Notes: generated by a model from the letters alone, not told the origin. A DNA stretch of 64,000 bases from JAGPCK01 sp964535575 (GCA_964535575.1 CAZHTC010000005.1:168096-232095), one strand, 5' to 3'; shown: positions 1-9,329, counted from the first letter of the stretch. Program-made: numbers and translations.

Positions 1-660
1 TACCGGATAAGTGCTGACACGTTATCTCAGATTGATTCGGGTGTTTACCGTTTAATCCTTCCTTACAAAAATCAACTCGACAGGCAAATGTCGGAAACGG
101 TAGTGGTGAGTGCCGATGAATTTAAAAAGGAATTGCCTTCAGGAACGCTGAATAATATGTTTTGCGATGTACTGCTCGCGTATGCACAAAAGAAAGTTGC
201 TTTCGCGCCAATGGTATGCGTAATGAACTATGGTGGTATTCGTTTACCGTTTTTCCCTAAGGGAAATATCTCACTGGGGAAAGTATATGAATTAATGCCT
301 TTTGATAATGAATTGGTACTGGCAGAAGTGAATGGAGAAATGATGAATGTGCTGGCAAAAAAAATTGCCGAAAAAGGAGGGGAGCCTGTTGCCGGTATGA
401 GTTTAACCATTGATAAAACAAAAGTGAGTACAATGCTGGTGGGAGGTGAGCAGGTAGTTGCCTCAAAGATCTATTACGTGCTGTTGTCAGATTATATGTC
501 AAACGGGGGAGACGGCTACGGTTTCATAAAAGAGGGAGGAAGCAAAATTGTTCCGCTTGGAATAAAAGTGCGTGATGCCCTTATTGCCGAATTCACGGTA
601 ATGCTGAATAAAGGAGAAATGCTAAAGGCTGTTTCGGATGAAAGAATCAGAAAAAATTAA
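1..660 (+). CDS. 5'-nucleotidase C-terminal domain protein, 5' end outside window
   Basis: The reading frame is open to the left edge, so the gene begins before position 1; the ATG at 88 is internal. The visible 219 residues match the substrate-binding C-terminal domain of UshA-type 5'-nucleotidases: an N-terminal segment reading YKNQLDRQMSETV, then MNYGGIR, PFDNELVLAEVNG and SDYMSNGGDGY, the last being typical of the loop that stacks on the nucleotide base. No metallophosphatase motifs are present here; they are encoded by the next gene, which overlaps by 23 nt. In the family both domains usually sit on one chain, so the two products probably cooperate in periplasmic nucleotide hydrolysis. 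Family assignment is firm; the partnership is inferred from the overlap. Confidence 0.85.
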   Translation, partial: YRISADTLSQIDSGVYRLILPYKNQLDRQMSETVVVSADEFKKELPSGTLNNMFCDVLLAYAQKKVAFAPMVCVMNYGGIRLPFFPKGNISLGKVYELMPFDNELVLAEVNGEMMNVLAKKIAEKGGEPVAGMSLTIDKTKVSTMLVGGEQVVASKIYYVLLSDYMSNGGDGYGFIKEGGSKIVPLGIKVRDALIAEFTVMLNKGEMLKAVSDERIRKN

Positions 661-1570
661 CCGAAAGGAATTTATTCGCCTTGCAGTAATGGGAGCAGGA
701 GCAGCGGCACTTGCTCAATTACCATTTGCCTCATATGCCGGCAGCAATGAAGAAGTGCACCTCACTATTTTGCACACCAACGACTGGCATAGCAGGATAG
801 AACCTTTTCCTATGGACGGGTCAAAGTTTCAAGGGCAGGGTGGTGCTGCGTTGCGTGCAAAACTCATTCAGCAAATCAGATCGGAAGAGAAAAATGTATT
901 GCTGCTGGATGCCGGAGATATTGTGCAGGGAACTCCTTATTACAACTTGTTTGGTGGCGAACCCGAAATACGACTGATGAATGAAATGAAGTATGATGCC
1001 TGCACCATCGGTAATCATGATTTTGATAATGGACTTGACGGCCTCGCGGCTATGGTAAAGAATGCACAGTTTCCTTTCCTAAGCGCAAACTATAATTTTT
1101 CCAATACGGTATTGTCCGGAAAAACATCTGCCTGGAAGTTATTTGAGTTTAACCACGTGCGTATAGGGGTTTTTGGTTTAGGTATTAAACCTGATGAACT
1201 GATAGGAGCCAAGCAGTTTGGGGACACTACTTATATTGATGCAATGGAAAAAGCGCACAGTACCGCAGCCTTTCTTAAGCACGAAGCCCATTGCGACCTG
1301 GTGATTTGCCTCTCGCATCTGGGATATAAATACAATGATAAAAAGTATAGTGATGTACAACTGGCGCAGGAGAGCGAAAACATCGATTTGATACTTGGAG
1401 GGCACACCCATACTTTTTTAGATTTTCCTCTTTCTTTTTCCAATAAAAAGAATAAACTTGTAACGGTTAATCAGGTTGGCTGGGCCGGATTAAGGTTGGG
1501 GCGTATAGATTATCATTTTTTCGGTAGAAAAAATAATAAATTATACAAAAAATCTCCGATTAAAATTTAA
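638..1570 (+). CDS. Metallophosphatase, catalytic half of a split 5'-nucleotidase
   Basis: A 310-residue calcineurin-like phosphoesterase. The dimetal motifs are complete: HTNDWHS (about residues 49-55), DAGDIVQG, GNHDFDNG, LSHLG and GGHTHTF. The N-terminus has a charged start (NRKEFIRL) followed by a hydrophobic Ala-rich stretch ending in ASYAGS, a probable export signal; a strict twin-arginine pair is absent. The protein stops right after the catalytic domain and lacks the C-terminal substrate-binding domain supplied by the upstream overlapping gene. Likely role: periplasmic release of phosphate and nucleosides from nucleotides. The ATG at 638 lies inside the end of the previous gene, suggesting translational coupling. 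Confidence 0.85.
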   Translation: MKESEKINRKEFIRLAVMGAGAAALAQLPFASYAGSNEEVHLTILHTNDWHSRIEPFPMDGSKFQGQGGAALRAKLIQQIRSEEKNVLLLDAGDIVQGTPYYNLFGGEPEIRLMNEMKYDACTIGNHDFDNGLDGLAAMVKNAQFPFLSANYNFSNTVLSGKTSAWKLFEFNHVRIGVFGLGIKPDELIGAKQFGDTTYIDAMEKAHSTAAFLKHEAHCDLVICLSHLGYKYNDKKYSDVQLAQESENIDLILGGHTHTFLDFPLSFSNKKNKLVTVNQVGWAGLRLGRIDYHFFGRKNNKLYKKSPIKI

Positions 1571-1649
1571 TTAAAAAACAAGCCAAAATTTATTTTTTTA
1601 TTAAGAAAATAATGTTCAATTTTCAGTCCTGAAAACGGGAGTAGACAGT

Positions 1650-3086
1650 ATGACAGAAAAAACTTGTGAATCAGTTTGGAACGATTGTGTAAATATCATC
1701 AGAGATAACGTACCACCTCAAAGCTTCAAAACATGGTTTGAACCAATCAAACCGGTGAAGCTCGATAATAAGGTACTCACGATACAAGTGCCAAGCCAAT
1801 TCTTTTACGAATGGCTGGAAGAGCACTATGTTGCGCTTCTTAAAAAAACGCTTAAACACTTTCTGGGCCATGGTTCCAGGCTTGAGTACAGCATCATTGT
1901 AGAGAATAGTACGCCTAACTCAAAGCCCTATACTATTAATGTACCCACCAATGCTGCTTCTAAAGCCGAGAATCCTAATGTAGGTGTACCTTTAAATATA
2001 AGCACCAGTATTCGCAATCCGTTTATTATACCCGGGTTGAAGAAAATCAATATAGAATCGAATCTTAATCAAAACTATACATTCGATACCTTTATAGAAG
2101 GAGAGTGTAACCGATTGGCCCGTTCGGCAGGTTATGCTGTTGCCAATAAACCCGGAGGTACTGCATTTAATCCGCTGATGATTTTTGGCGGAGTAGGATT
2201 AGGTAAAACGCATCTGGTTCACGCCATTGGAAACCAGATTAAGATGAATAATAAAAACAAGGTAGTATTATATGTAGCTGCCGAAAAATTCATCAATCAG
2301 TTTGTGGAGTCTATTAAGAATAATACCAATCAGGATTTTACAAATTTTTACCAATACGTAGATGTACTTATTGTAGATGATGTACACCAGTTTACAGGAA
2401 AAGAAAAAACACAGGAAATATTTTTCAATATATTCAATCACCTGCACCAGTCGGGTAAACAGTTGATCTTAACCTCCGACAGAGCACCAAAAGATCTTAA
2501 AGGAATGGATGAGCGTTTGCTCTCCCGATTTAAGTGGGGCCTGACTGCCGATTTACAGGTTCCTGATTTTGAAACACGTCTTGCCATACTTGAACAAAAA
2601 ATGTATGCCGATGGTATTACCCTTGGTAAAGACGTGGTTGAGTATGTTGCGCATAATATAAATACGAATGTACGCGAGCTGGAAGGGGCTTTGATTTCAT
2701 TACTGGCTCAGTCTTCATTAAACCGTAAAGAGGTTGATTTGGAACTGGCTAAGCAAATGCTCAAAAACTTTGTTAAAAACACCTCCCGCGAAATTTCTAT
2801 TGAGTACATTCAGAAAATGGTTTGCGAGTACTTCACCATTGGGGTTGACCTGGTTAAATCAAAAACACGTAAACGTGAAATTGTTCAGGCCCGTCAGATT
2901 TCGATGTACTTTGCCAAGGACTTAACCAAAGCGTCACTGAAAACAATAGGTATGCACTTTGGTGGCCGCGACCACTCTACCGTAATTCACGCCTGCCAAA
3001 CCGTAAACGACTTAATGGAAACAGATAAGAAGTTTAAAGCCGATGTGGAAGAGCTGAGCAAACGGATTAAAATTAATATTTTGTAA
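1650..3086 (+). CDS. dnaA: Chromosomal replication initiator DnaA
   Basis: 478 residues, normal length for DnaA. Domain I occupies about residues 1-80 (WNDCVNIIRDNV at the start). The AAA+ domain has Walker A GGVGLGKTH near residue 180 and Walker B LIVDDVHQF near residue 240. The C-terminal helix-turn-helix carries the DnaA signature GGRDHSTVIHAC near residue 437, which reads 9-mer DnaA boxes. DnaA-ATP opens the replication origin. The 79 nt upstream contain no recognisable TTATCCACA-like boxes, and dnaN or recF are not next door, so there is no sign of oriC here. A Rho-independent terminator follows 22 nt after the stop. Confidence 0.98.
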   Translation: MTEKTCESVWNDCVNIIRDNVPPQSFKTWFEPIKPVKLDNKVLTIQVPSQFFYEWLEEHYVALLKKTLKHFLGHGSRLEYSIIVENSTPNSKPYTINVPTNAASKAENPNVGVPLNISTSIRNPFIIPGLKKINIESNLNQNYTFDTFIEGECNRLARSAGYAVANKPGGTAFNPLMIFGGVGLGKTHLVHAIGNQIKMNNKNKVVLYVAAEKFINQFVESIKNNTNQDFTNFYQYVDVLIVDDVHQFTGKEKTQEIFFNIFNHLHQSGKQLILTSDRAPKDLKGMDERLLSRFKWGLTADLQVPDFETRLAILEQKMYADGITLGKDVVEYVAHNINTNVRELEGALISLLAQSSLNRKEVDLELAKQMLKNFVKNTSREISIEYIQKMVCEYFTIGVDLVKSKTRKREIVQARQISMYFAKDLTKASLKTIGMHFGGRDHSTVIHACQTVNDLMETDKKFKADVEELSKRIKINIL

Positions 3087-3107
3087 TTGTTCTTATAATG
3101 AATAAAG

Positions 3108-3132
3108 GCCCGGCTTAGGTCGGGCTTTTTTT
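3108..3132 (+). terminator. Rho-independent terminator after dnaA
   Basis: GCCCGGC (3108-3114) pairs with GTCGGGC (3119-3125) around a TTAG loop, seven pairs including one G-T, followed directly by a run of T. It lies between dnaA and the convergent receptor gene whose stop is at 3143. Confidence 0.85.
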
Positions 3133-3142
3133 ATGGTGTAGT

Positions 3143-5398
3143 TTAATTGATGTTCACCCTGCCCCCAACAATAACCCTAAATCCCTGCAGGGGAGCATAA
3201 TTGTATCCTGGGTCAAATGTGTATTTATTCGGATTATTTACCGGGTCGTTGGCATCTTTATCAAAAGGATCTTGTGGCCGCATAATTGGATTTGACGGAA
3301 TAAAATTCAGCAAGTTTTTAAATCCCAAATAACAGGAGAGCGTTTTATTCCACTTTTTGGTGAACTGAAGATTCATGAGTGTGTACCAAGGTGAATGGTC
3401 AGGGCGAAAATCATTGGGCAAAACCGGCAACAGCATGGGGCTGTACACCGAGCCATTCCAGTCAATGGTTAGAAGCCAGCGTTTAATTTCGTAACTCACC
3501 GAATAATTTCCGGTGAAAGGCGGGGTTTGCACCTGACGTGTTTTTATGCTTGTGCCATATGCATTTTCGGAGCGGATAAAAACATCGGTATAAGTAAACC
3601 CAAGTGATACATTTAATGCCGATGTAAAACTAAAATCCATATTTACGTTAAACCCTCTGTTCACCGAGTATCCTTTCAGGTTGTTAAAGATAATTTTGTT
3701 CGGGTCGCTGAAATAATCGGGGAGTATTCGATTAAAGAAATAGGTATAAAAAAGCCCTACATCCATATTTACAAAAACGTGTTTCATATTGTGAAACCGG
3801 GTGTAATTTAAATTAATATTCCATGAACGTTCGGGCTTCAGTGTTTCTTTTATTTCAACGGTACGTGCTCCGGTGTAAACTGCATGTTCTTCAGAAAAAA
3901 GATTTACCACCCTGAAACCATTCCCCACACCTGCCCGCAAGGTATTGTGTTTATCCGGGCTCCATTTGTAATTTACTCTTGGTGAAAATATAGTGCCGTG
4001 CATGGAATTCTGATCCCAGCGCATACCCGCCAGCAGGGTATGTTTGCTGTGCAGTGCAATTTCATCCTGTAAAAATAATCCGGGAAGGAAAATATGTGAG
4101 GGGTGATTTCCTTTCATCAAACCGTCATTTCTTGCAGTGATGGCGGTATTATCGTCATAAAATGTGTAACGAAGCGATATTCCGGCAAGCATATTATGTC
4201 GTCCTGCATGTTTGTCCCAGGTGAGTTGGGCAAATGAAATTTGTTGAATCGCCAGATAAGGAGTGATACCGTAAACAGAGTTTTGATTATGCCTGTTAAG
4301 CGAAAACCGGAGCATCAGTTTTTCTTTTACCGGCAATTGGTAAATTCCAATTATTTCCCAACGCCTGGTGTAGATGCTCTCCCCGTAAACACTGTCTGTA
4401 CCTCTGAATTTTTTTTGCCATTGCATTTCTCCGCCAAACCGGTCTTCGTAATAATAACGAAATGCCATTTGTGCGGTTCGGTTGTTTTTTCTTTTATAAC
4501 TGAACTTATTAAAAGCAGAGATTCTGTTTTGTAACGTTACGTCTGTAAAATTGTCCTTGTTCTTGTCCCAACGCGTAGTAAAATTAAAGTAGTTTATACT
4601 GGATAATACCTGAAGGTTTTTATTTAGTTTCCATTTGCAACTGATATCCGTATTTAGTTCTTTGTAACTGCTCACATATATGTCGGTGGCAAGTAGCGGA
4701 GCTTTCTCCGGTTGTTTGGTAATAATATTGATTAAACCTCCCACTGCTTCCGAACCATATAGGGAGGAAGCGGGTCCCCGTTGCACTTCAATGCGTTCAA
4801 TAATTGAATTTGGAATTCCCATCATTCCATACACGGTAGAAAGTGCTGAAACAATCGGCATTCCATCAATCAATACCATGGTGTAAGGCCCTTCCATTCC
4901 GTTAATATGAATATCTCCGGTGTTGCATACATTGCACTGCAACTGCGGACGAATGCCATTGATCATGCTCAGGCCTTCAAAAATATTGGAGGTAGGTGTT
5001 TTCTGAAAAAGTTTCGGACTGATTACTTCAATAGATACCGGAGAATTGGCTCTGCTCACTTCCTTCATGGTACCTGTTACCACCACCTCGTGCAACTGAC
5101 TGTTGAGGCTTTTTAATTCAATGGTAAGAGTACCTTTATTTTCTTTCAGGCTGATAGATTTACGATAAGTTTCGAACCCCATAGCTTTAACCAACAATAC
5201 ATATTCTCCTGGCTTGATGTGTCGAAGCAGAAACCGTCCGGCAGAATCAGTGAGTACCGAATGTGGGGTGTGTTCCAAAGCAACCAGAGCAAACTCAATG
5301 GGTGCTTTATCCGAGAGCACAGTTCCTGTGAACTCAACGGTTTGGGCTTGCAAAACAACGGATAGCAAGAAAAGGCAGCAAACAATGATTAGTTTCAT
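3143..5398 (-). CDS. TonB-dependent outer-membrane receptor with CxxC in the plug
   Basis: 751 residues. Signal peptide MKLIIVCCLFLLSVVLQAQT, then a carboxypeptidase-regulatory-like beta-sandwich (about 22-100), a plug domain (about 115-235, with GPASSLYGSEAVGGLINI), and a barrel running to a C-terminal aromatic/polar end (VGGRVNIN). The plug contains CNVC at residues 155-158 followed by TGDIHINGMEGPYTMVLIDG, a conserved-looking insertion. The family imports siderophores, cobalamin, metals or glycans using TonB energy; the substrate cannot be read from the sequence. No SusD-like partner is adjacent, which argues against glycan uptake. It stands alone, with 229 nt of non-coding DNA upstream. 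BtuB-like plug wording is an alternative name. Confidence 0.88.
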   Translation of the reverse strand: MKLIIVCCLFLLSVVLQAQTVEFTGTVLSDKAPIEFALVALEHTPHSVLTDSAGRFLLRHIKPGEYVLLVKAMGFETYRKSISLKENKGTLTIELKSLNSQLHEVVVTGTMKEVSRANSPVSIEVISPKLFQKTPTSNIFEGLSMINGIRPQLQCNVCNTGDIHINGMEGPYTMVLIDGMPIVSALSTVYGMMGIPNSIIERIEVQRGPASSLYGSEAVGGLINIITKQPEKAPLLATDIYVSSYKELNTDISCKWKLNKNLQVLSSINYFNFTTRWDKNKDNFTDVTLQNRISAFNKFSYKRKNNRTAQMAFRYYYEDRFGGEMQWQKKFRGTDSVYGESIYTRRWEIIGIYQLPVKEKLMLRFSLNRHNQNSVYGITPYLAIQQISFAQLTWDKHAGRHNMLAGISLRYTFYDDNTAITARNDGLMKGNHPSHIFLPGLFLQDEIALHSKHTLLAGMRWDQNSMHGTIFSPRVNYKWSPDKHNTLRAGVGNGFRVVNLFSEEHAVYTGARTVEIKETLKPERSWNINLNYTRFHNMKHVFVNMDVGLFYTYFFNRILPDYFSDPNKIIFNNLKGYSVNRGFNVNMDFSFTSALNVSLGFTYTDVFIRSENAYGTSIKTRQVQTPPFTGNYSVSYEIKRWLLTIDWNGSVYSPMLLPVLPNDFRPDHSPWYTLMNLQFTKKWNKTLSCYLGFKNLLNFIPSNPIMRPQDPFDKDANDPVNNPNKYTFDPGYNYAPLQGFRVIVGGRVNIN

Positions 5399-5627
5399 TT
5401 GCTGTGCAAGTTAATATAAACTAAATTAATTTGTTTATTAATTTAAATATTTTTTTAGATAAACCTAAAATTAAAATCAATCCCTTAAAGCATGAAAGGT
5501 AAAGCCTCGTTTTTGTGCCTCTGAAAAAATAAAACTTAGCGTAAAGGAACGGCAAAATATTCCGGCTTTCGGGAGGAAATAAAACAGGCGAACAGGGTAA
5601 GGATTTTATTTCAGCGGTTGTATTTAT

Positions 5628-6086
5628 TTATCTTTTCCCTCTCAACCGGTCGAACAGTGAAGGCCGCGAGTTTTTTTTGTAATTGAAATGGGCCAGTTCA
5701 TTCTGTAACTGATGGGCATATTCGCCTCCTTCAGGATGCAACATTTGCCACACTTTATCCCAACCGGGAAAACCGCCCAGGTTGCGGTCGTCAATAAATA
5801 AATCGCATTCTAATTTACGGCTGTATTTAGGGGTGTTCCGTTCGCCCGGATAACTTTCATTTACCGCATAAAATTTAAACCCGTTTTCTTCGCAGTATTT
5901 TACCGCAGCTTCAAGCATTTCGCCCTCGCGGTAGGTCCATAATATGAGCCGGTGTCCGCGCTTTTGCAACTCCTTAAGCGTAGCAAATGCAAAAAGCATT
6001 TCATCCCCAATTTTAGGATAGGCATGTTCAACAATGGTTCCGTCAAAATCTACGGCAATGGTTTTGGCATCGGGATTAATGAGCAT
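5628..6086 (-). CDS. HAD-superfamily hydrolase, small cap-less type
   Basis: 152 residues with the HAD motif I DFDGTIVE (residues 14-21), motif II-like region LILWTYREGE and a motif IV region DLFIDDRNLGG. The short length and absence of a cap domain match small Bacteroidota phosphatases often annotated BT0820-like. It would cleave phosphate from a small substrate through the first Asp; the substrate is unknown. It starts 4 nt after the upstream methyltransferase stop, so the two are co-transcribed. The C-terminus is basic (RPSLFDRLRGKR). Confidence 0.8.
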   Translation of the reverse strand: MLINPDAKTIAVDFDGTIVEHAYPKIGDEMLFAFATLKELQKRGHRLILWTYREGEMLEAAVKYCEENGFKFYAVNESYPGERNTPKYSRKLECDLFIDDRNLGGFPGWDKVWQMLHPEGGEYAHQLQNELAHFNYKKNSRPSLFDRLRGKR

Positions 6087-6090
6087 GGTT

Positions 6091-6852
6091 TTATTTACTT
6101 GTTACAAATAAAATTTCTTCTTTTTGCAGTCGGTATTTTTCGGCATTTTGTTCTCCCACTACTGTTGCATAATGAACAGGGGTTACTTTAAACCCTGCCC
6201 GTTCAAGCCATTTGGCGTAGTCCATTCCAAACAGGCGCATATGGTCTTTTTGCCAAAAGTGTATTTCGCGCTGGCGGGGATCAGTAATGGAGAAGTCTTC
6301 GTAGGTGTGGCTGCGTTCATAATCGATGGGTACCTGCATAAATGCCATTCCACCGGGTTTAAGAATGCGATTCAATTCGCGCATGCACTGGTTGGCATCC
6401 TGCACATGTTCCAGTACATGGTTACACAAAATCACATCGTAGGTATTGTCTTCAAAAGGAATATGGTGCAAATCAAATTTTACATCGGCCAGGGGAGAAA
6501 CCAAATCCCCGGTGGTATAATCCAGATTTTTCATATTCCGGAACCGCTGATAAAAACATTGCTCGGGGGCAATATGAAGCATTTTGCGGGGTTTTGTAAA
6601 AAAATCAGTTTCATTTTTAAGGTAAAGCCACATCAATCGGTGGCGTTCCAGCGACAGGCAATTAGGGCAAAGTACATTTTCACGTTTTGCTCTTCCGCTA
6701 TATCCATAAGGTAAAAACTTGCGGTAATGTTTTTCGCATACGGGGCATTCTACGTTTTCTCCTTTAAGTAAAAGGGGAGCAACTTTATTGAACAGGTAGC
6801 TGAGCTTAATCAGCACGGGACGTGGAATAGTTCGGAGCAGGAAATGAAACAT
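6091..6852 (-). CDS. SAM-dependent methyltransferase with N-terminal zinc-ribbon
   Basis: The ATG at 6852 gives 253 residues (MFHFLLRTIPRPV); a TTG at 6861 is also in frame but overlaps the promoter -7 element, so ATG is preferred. Near the N-terminus is a four-cysteine cluster CPVC...CPNC spaced like a zinc ribbon. The class I methyltransferase core follows: the motif I region is TGDLVSPLADVKFDLHH, then DVILCNHVLEHVQD and LNRILKPGGMAFMQVP. Methyltransferases with such an N-terminal Cys box act on varied substrates including sugars; the target is not known. A strong 33/7 promoter lies immediately upstream. Family call is firm, substrate is not. Confidence 0.82.
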   Translation of the reverse strand: MFHFLLRTIPRPVLIKLSYLFNKVAPLLLKGENVECPVCEKHYRKFLPYGYSGRAKRENVLCPNCLSLERHRLMWLYLKNETDFFTKPRKMLHIAPEQCFYQRFRNMKNLDYTTGDLVSPLADVKFDLHHIPFEDNTYDVILCNHVLEHVQDANQCMRELNRILKPGGMAFMQVPIDYERSHTYEDFSITDPRQREIHFWQKDHMRLFGMDYAKWLERAGFKVTPVHYATVVGEQNAEKYRLQKEEILFVTSK

Positions 6853-6858
6853 AATTTG

Positions 6859-6890
6859 CAAAGTAAACCTTTCTGTCGCTAATACTCAAA
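6859..6890 (-). promoter_or_regulatory. Bacteroidota-type promoter of the methyltransferase-HAD pair
   Basis: On the minus strand TTTG (6890-6887) and TTACTTTG (6866-6859) are separated by 20 nt, close to the TTTG/TAnnTTTG consensus. Transcription would begin near 6853, that is at or beside the ATG at 6852, implying a leaderless or nearly leaderless mRNA. Confidence 0.65.
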
Positions 6891-7001
6891 TGCGGTTGGC
6901 GGTAAAAGCAGCGGGGTACAGCCTAAAAGATAGGTATTTTACCGAAAAAAAAGCCCATTTTCGCTCTGATGCATTGATATGTTGTAACTTTACCCCGATT
7001 T

Positions 7002-9317
7002 GTGAATTTGAAACTCCTCAAATATATTTTTTTAATGCTTGCCTCCATGCAGCTGGCCATGACCGGCTATGGCCAGAAAGTGGCTTTGGTGTTAAGCGGT
7101 GGGGGCGCTAAAGGATTTGCTCATATCGGAGTATTGAAGGCATTGGACGAAAACCATATTCCTATTGATTATATTGTGGGAACCTCCATGGGTGCGCTGG
7201 TCGGTGCCCTGTATTCATCGGGGATGACCCCTCAGCAAATGGAAGAACTTGCCCTTTCGCGAAGTATTCAGGAGTGGGCATCGGGAGACTTACCATCTAA
7301 ATATAAATATTATTTTACCCGCAAACAGGATAATGCTTCATGGATTACACTCAAAGTGTCGATTGATTCGCTGGCAGCTGTGGTAAATCCAACCATTATG
7401 AATGATGAGCCCGTAAATATGATCATGGCCGAATTATTAGGACATGCTTCGCAGGCGTGTAAAGGGAATTTTGACAGCCTCATGATTCCGTTCAGGTGCA
7501 TGGCTGCCGATATTTTTACGCAGCAAAAAATTATGTTCAGAAAGGGCGATTTGGTAGACGTGGTTCGTGCAAGCATGTCGGTGCCCATGGTTATTCCGCC
7601 TATTAAAGTTGATAACCGCTATTTGTTTGATGGAGGCGTGTACAATAATTTTCCGGTTGATGTGGCCACCAGCGAATTTCATCCCGATTTTGTGGTTGGG
7701 GTAAATGTGTCGGGAAGTAATTTTACCAATTATCCTTATAACAAAGATGAACAATTGCTTCCGAAAGTGTTGTATTACCTGCTAATATCAAAAACCGATT
7801 CTACCCTTATTGACAGTTTAAAAGGTGTGTATATTGAGCCCAACCTCACCAACTACACCGCTTTTGATTTTGGGCGCGCCCGCGATTTGATAGCCATTGG
7901 ATATGCCTACGGGCAGGCCAAAGCACAGGAAATAAAACAAAAACTTGGAAGAAGCATTGACTCGACCGAATTGGCCGAACGAAGGAAAAAATTCTACGTG
8001 TCAAGCGATGAATTAAAAATTGAGCGGGTAGAGGTATCGGGGCTTAAACCTTTCCAGCAGCGGTATGCCAAAAGAGTATTTAAGAAACGCAGAAAGCAGC
8101 CATACCTCTCCATGAATGATATTAAGCGCGGATATTACAAAATGGCAGGGGATGATAATTTTACCATTTCATCACCGCGGTTGTATCTTAATGATTCGGG
8201 TAATTATGTCTTTAAAATGAAGGTTAAACAGGAGCAGAGCCTGCATGTTGACCTTGGAGGAAATTTTACTTCGCGCAGCATTAACCAATTGTTTGTAGGT
8301 TTTCAATACAATTATGTAAACCGTATTTCATTTAATGTGGTGGGCAATTTTTATTCAGGACGGTTTTATCAGTCGGCACAGGTTAAAGCACGAATGAATT
8401 TTCCCTCAGCCAAACCGTTTTATATTGAGCCCGAGTTTTGCATTAATGACTGGGATTATTTTAAAACCAGTGATATCATCAATATTGATAAACGTAAGCC
8501 TACCTATGTGGAGCAGGTGGATCGAAAAGCCGGATTAACCATTGCATTTCCCATGGGGCGGAAGTTTAAATATGAACTGGGAGGTGCTTACATAAACAAC
8601 CACGATTTTTACAGCAACAATATCACCTTCGTATCAACCGATATTCTCGATAATACATTTACCGAAGGCTATACCATTCGCACAGGCATTTTAAGCAGTA
8701 CACTTAACCGGAAAATGTATGCGAGCGAAGGCGGGAGCACTTCGTTTAATGTGAGGTATATACATGTGGAAGAAAGGCATCAGCCCGGAAATACATCTGC
8801 ATTTGTTGATACCACCACCTTTTCTCATCAGTGGTTCAGAATAAAATTCACCCACGAACAATATTTTGGTCACGCCTATTTTCATTATGGCTATTTGTTC
8901 GAAGCCGTAGCCAGCAATCAGCCGTTTTACCGCACCTATACTTCCACTATTATTAATGCACCGGCCTTTTATCCATTGCAAGACAGCCGCACCCTTATGC
9001 TCACCAATTTCAGGGCATTTAATTATGCTGCCATCGGGTTCAGAACCATTACCAGTTTACGGTCGAAAATTGATTTCAGATTAGAAGGTTACCTTTTTCA
9101 GCCGGTTAATAATATTATTGAGTCTCCGGCCCAGCGTCCTTCATTCGGGGTCGATTTTCCGGTTCCTTACCGGGTAGCTACAGCCGGAGTGGTTTATCAT
9201 AGTCCCATAGGCCCTGTGAGCACCAGTTTAAATTATTACGATGATTCCAAAAAACAATTAGGCTTTCTGTTTCATATAGGGTATTTAATTTTCAACCCCA
9301 GGTCATTATCCGATTAA
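7002..9317 (+). CDS. Patatin-like phospholipase fused to an outer-membrane barrel
   Basis: 771 residues from a GTG start; this start yields a complete signal peptide (MNLKLLKYIFLML...YGQ). The patatin domain (about 27-310) shows oxyanion loop SGGGAKGF, nucleophile GTSMG and the dyad Asp in FDGGVYNNFPV. Around 340-420 is a POTRA-like segment (LKIERVEVSGLKPF), then a beta-barrel of alternating aromatic strands to residue 771. This architecture matches PlpD/type Vd-like proteins, where the barrel sits in the outer membrane with the lipase attached. Catalytic Ser and Asp are both present, so it should be an active lipid acyl hydrolase. It faces the minus-strand methyltransferase gene. Confidence 0.9.
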   Translation: MNLKLLKYIFLMLASMQLAMTGYGQKVALVLSGGGAKGFAHIGVLKALDENHIPIDYIVGTSMGALVGALYSSGMTPQQMEELALSRSIQEWASGDLPSKYKYYFTRKQDNASWITLKVSIDSLAAVVNPTIMNDEPVNMIMAELLGHASQACKGNFDSLMIPFRCMAADIFTQQKIMFRKGDLVDVVRASMSVPMVIPPIKVDNRYLFDGGVYNNFPVDVATSEFHPDFVVGVNVSGSNFTNYPYNKDEQLLPKVLYYLLISKTDSTLIDSLKGVYIEPNLTNYTAFDFGRARDLIAIGYAYGQAKAQEIKQKLGRSIDSTELAERRKKFYVSSDELKIERVEVSGLKPFQQRYAKRVFKKRRKQPYLSMNDIKRGYYKMAGDDNFTISSPRLYLNDSGNYVFKMKVKQEQSLHVDLGGNFTSRSINQLFVGFQYNYVNRISFNVVGNFYSGRFYQSAQVKARMNFPSAKPFYIEPEFCINDWDYFKTSDIINIDKRKPTYVEQVDRKAGLTIAFPMGRKFKYELGGAYINNHDFYSNNITFVSTDILDNTFTEGYTIRTGILSSTLNRKMYASEGGSTSFNVRYIHVEERHQPGNTSAFVDTTTFSHQWFRIKFTHEQYFGHAYFHYGYLFEAVASNQPFYRTYTSTIINAPAFYPLQDSRTLMLTNFRAFNYAAIGFRTITSLRSKIDFRLEGYLFQPVNNIIESPAQRPSFGVDFPVPYRVATAGVVYHSPIGPVSTSLNYYDDSKKQLGFLFHIGYLIFNPRSLSD

Positions 9318-9329
9318 ATTTTTTGCCCC

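Noticed and set aside
1571..1649. Possible oriC next to dnaA
   Set aside because: No DnaA-box-like 9-mers, no AT-rich unwinding block and no dnaN neighbour were found in the gap.
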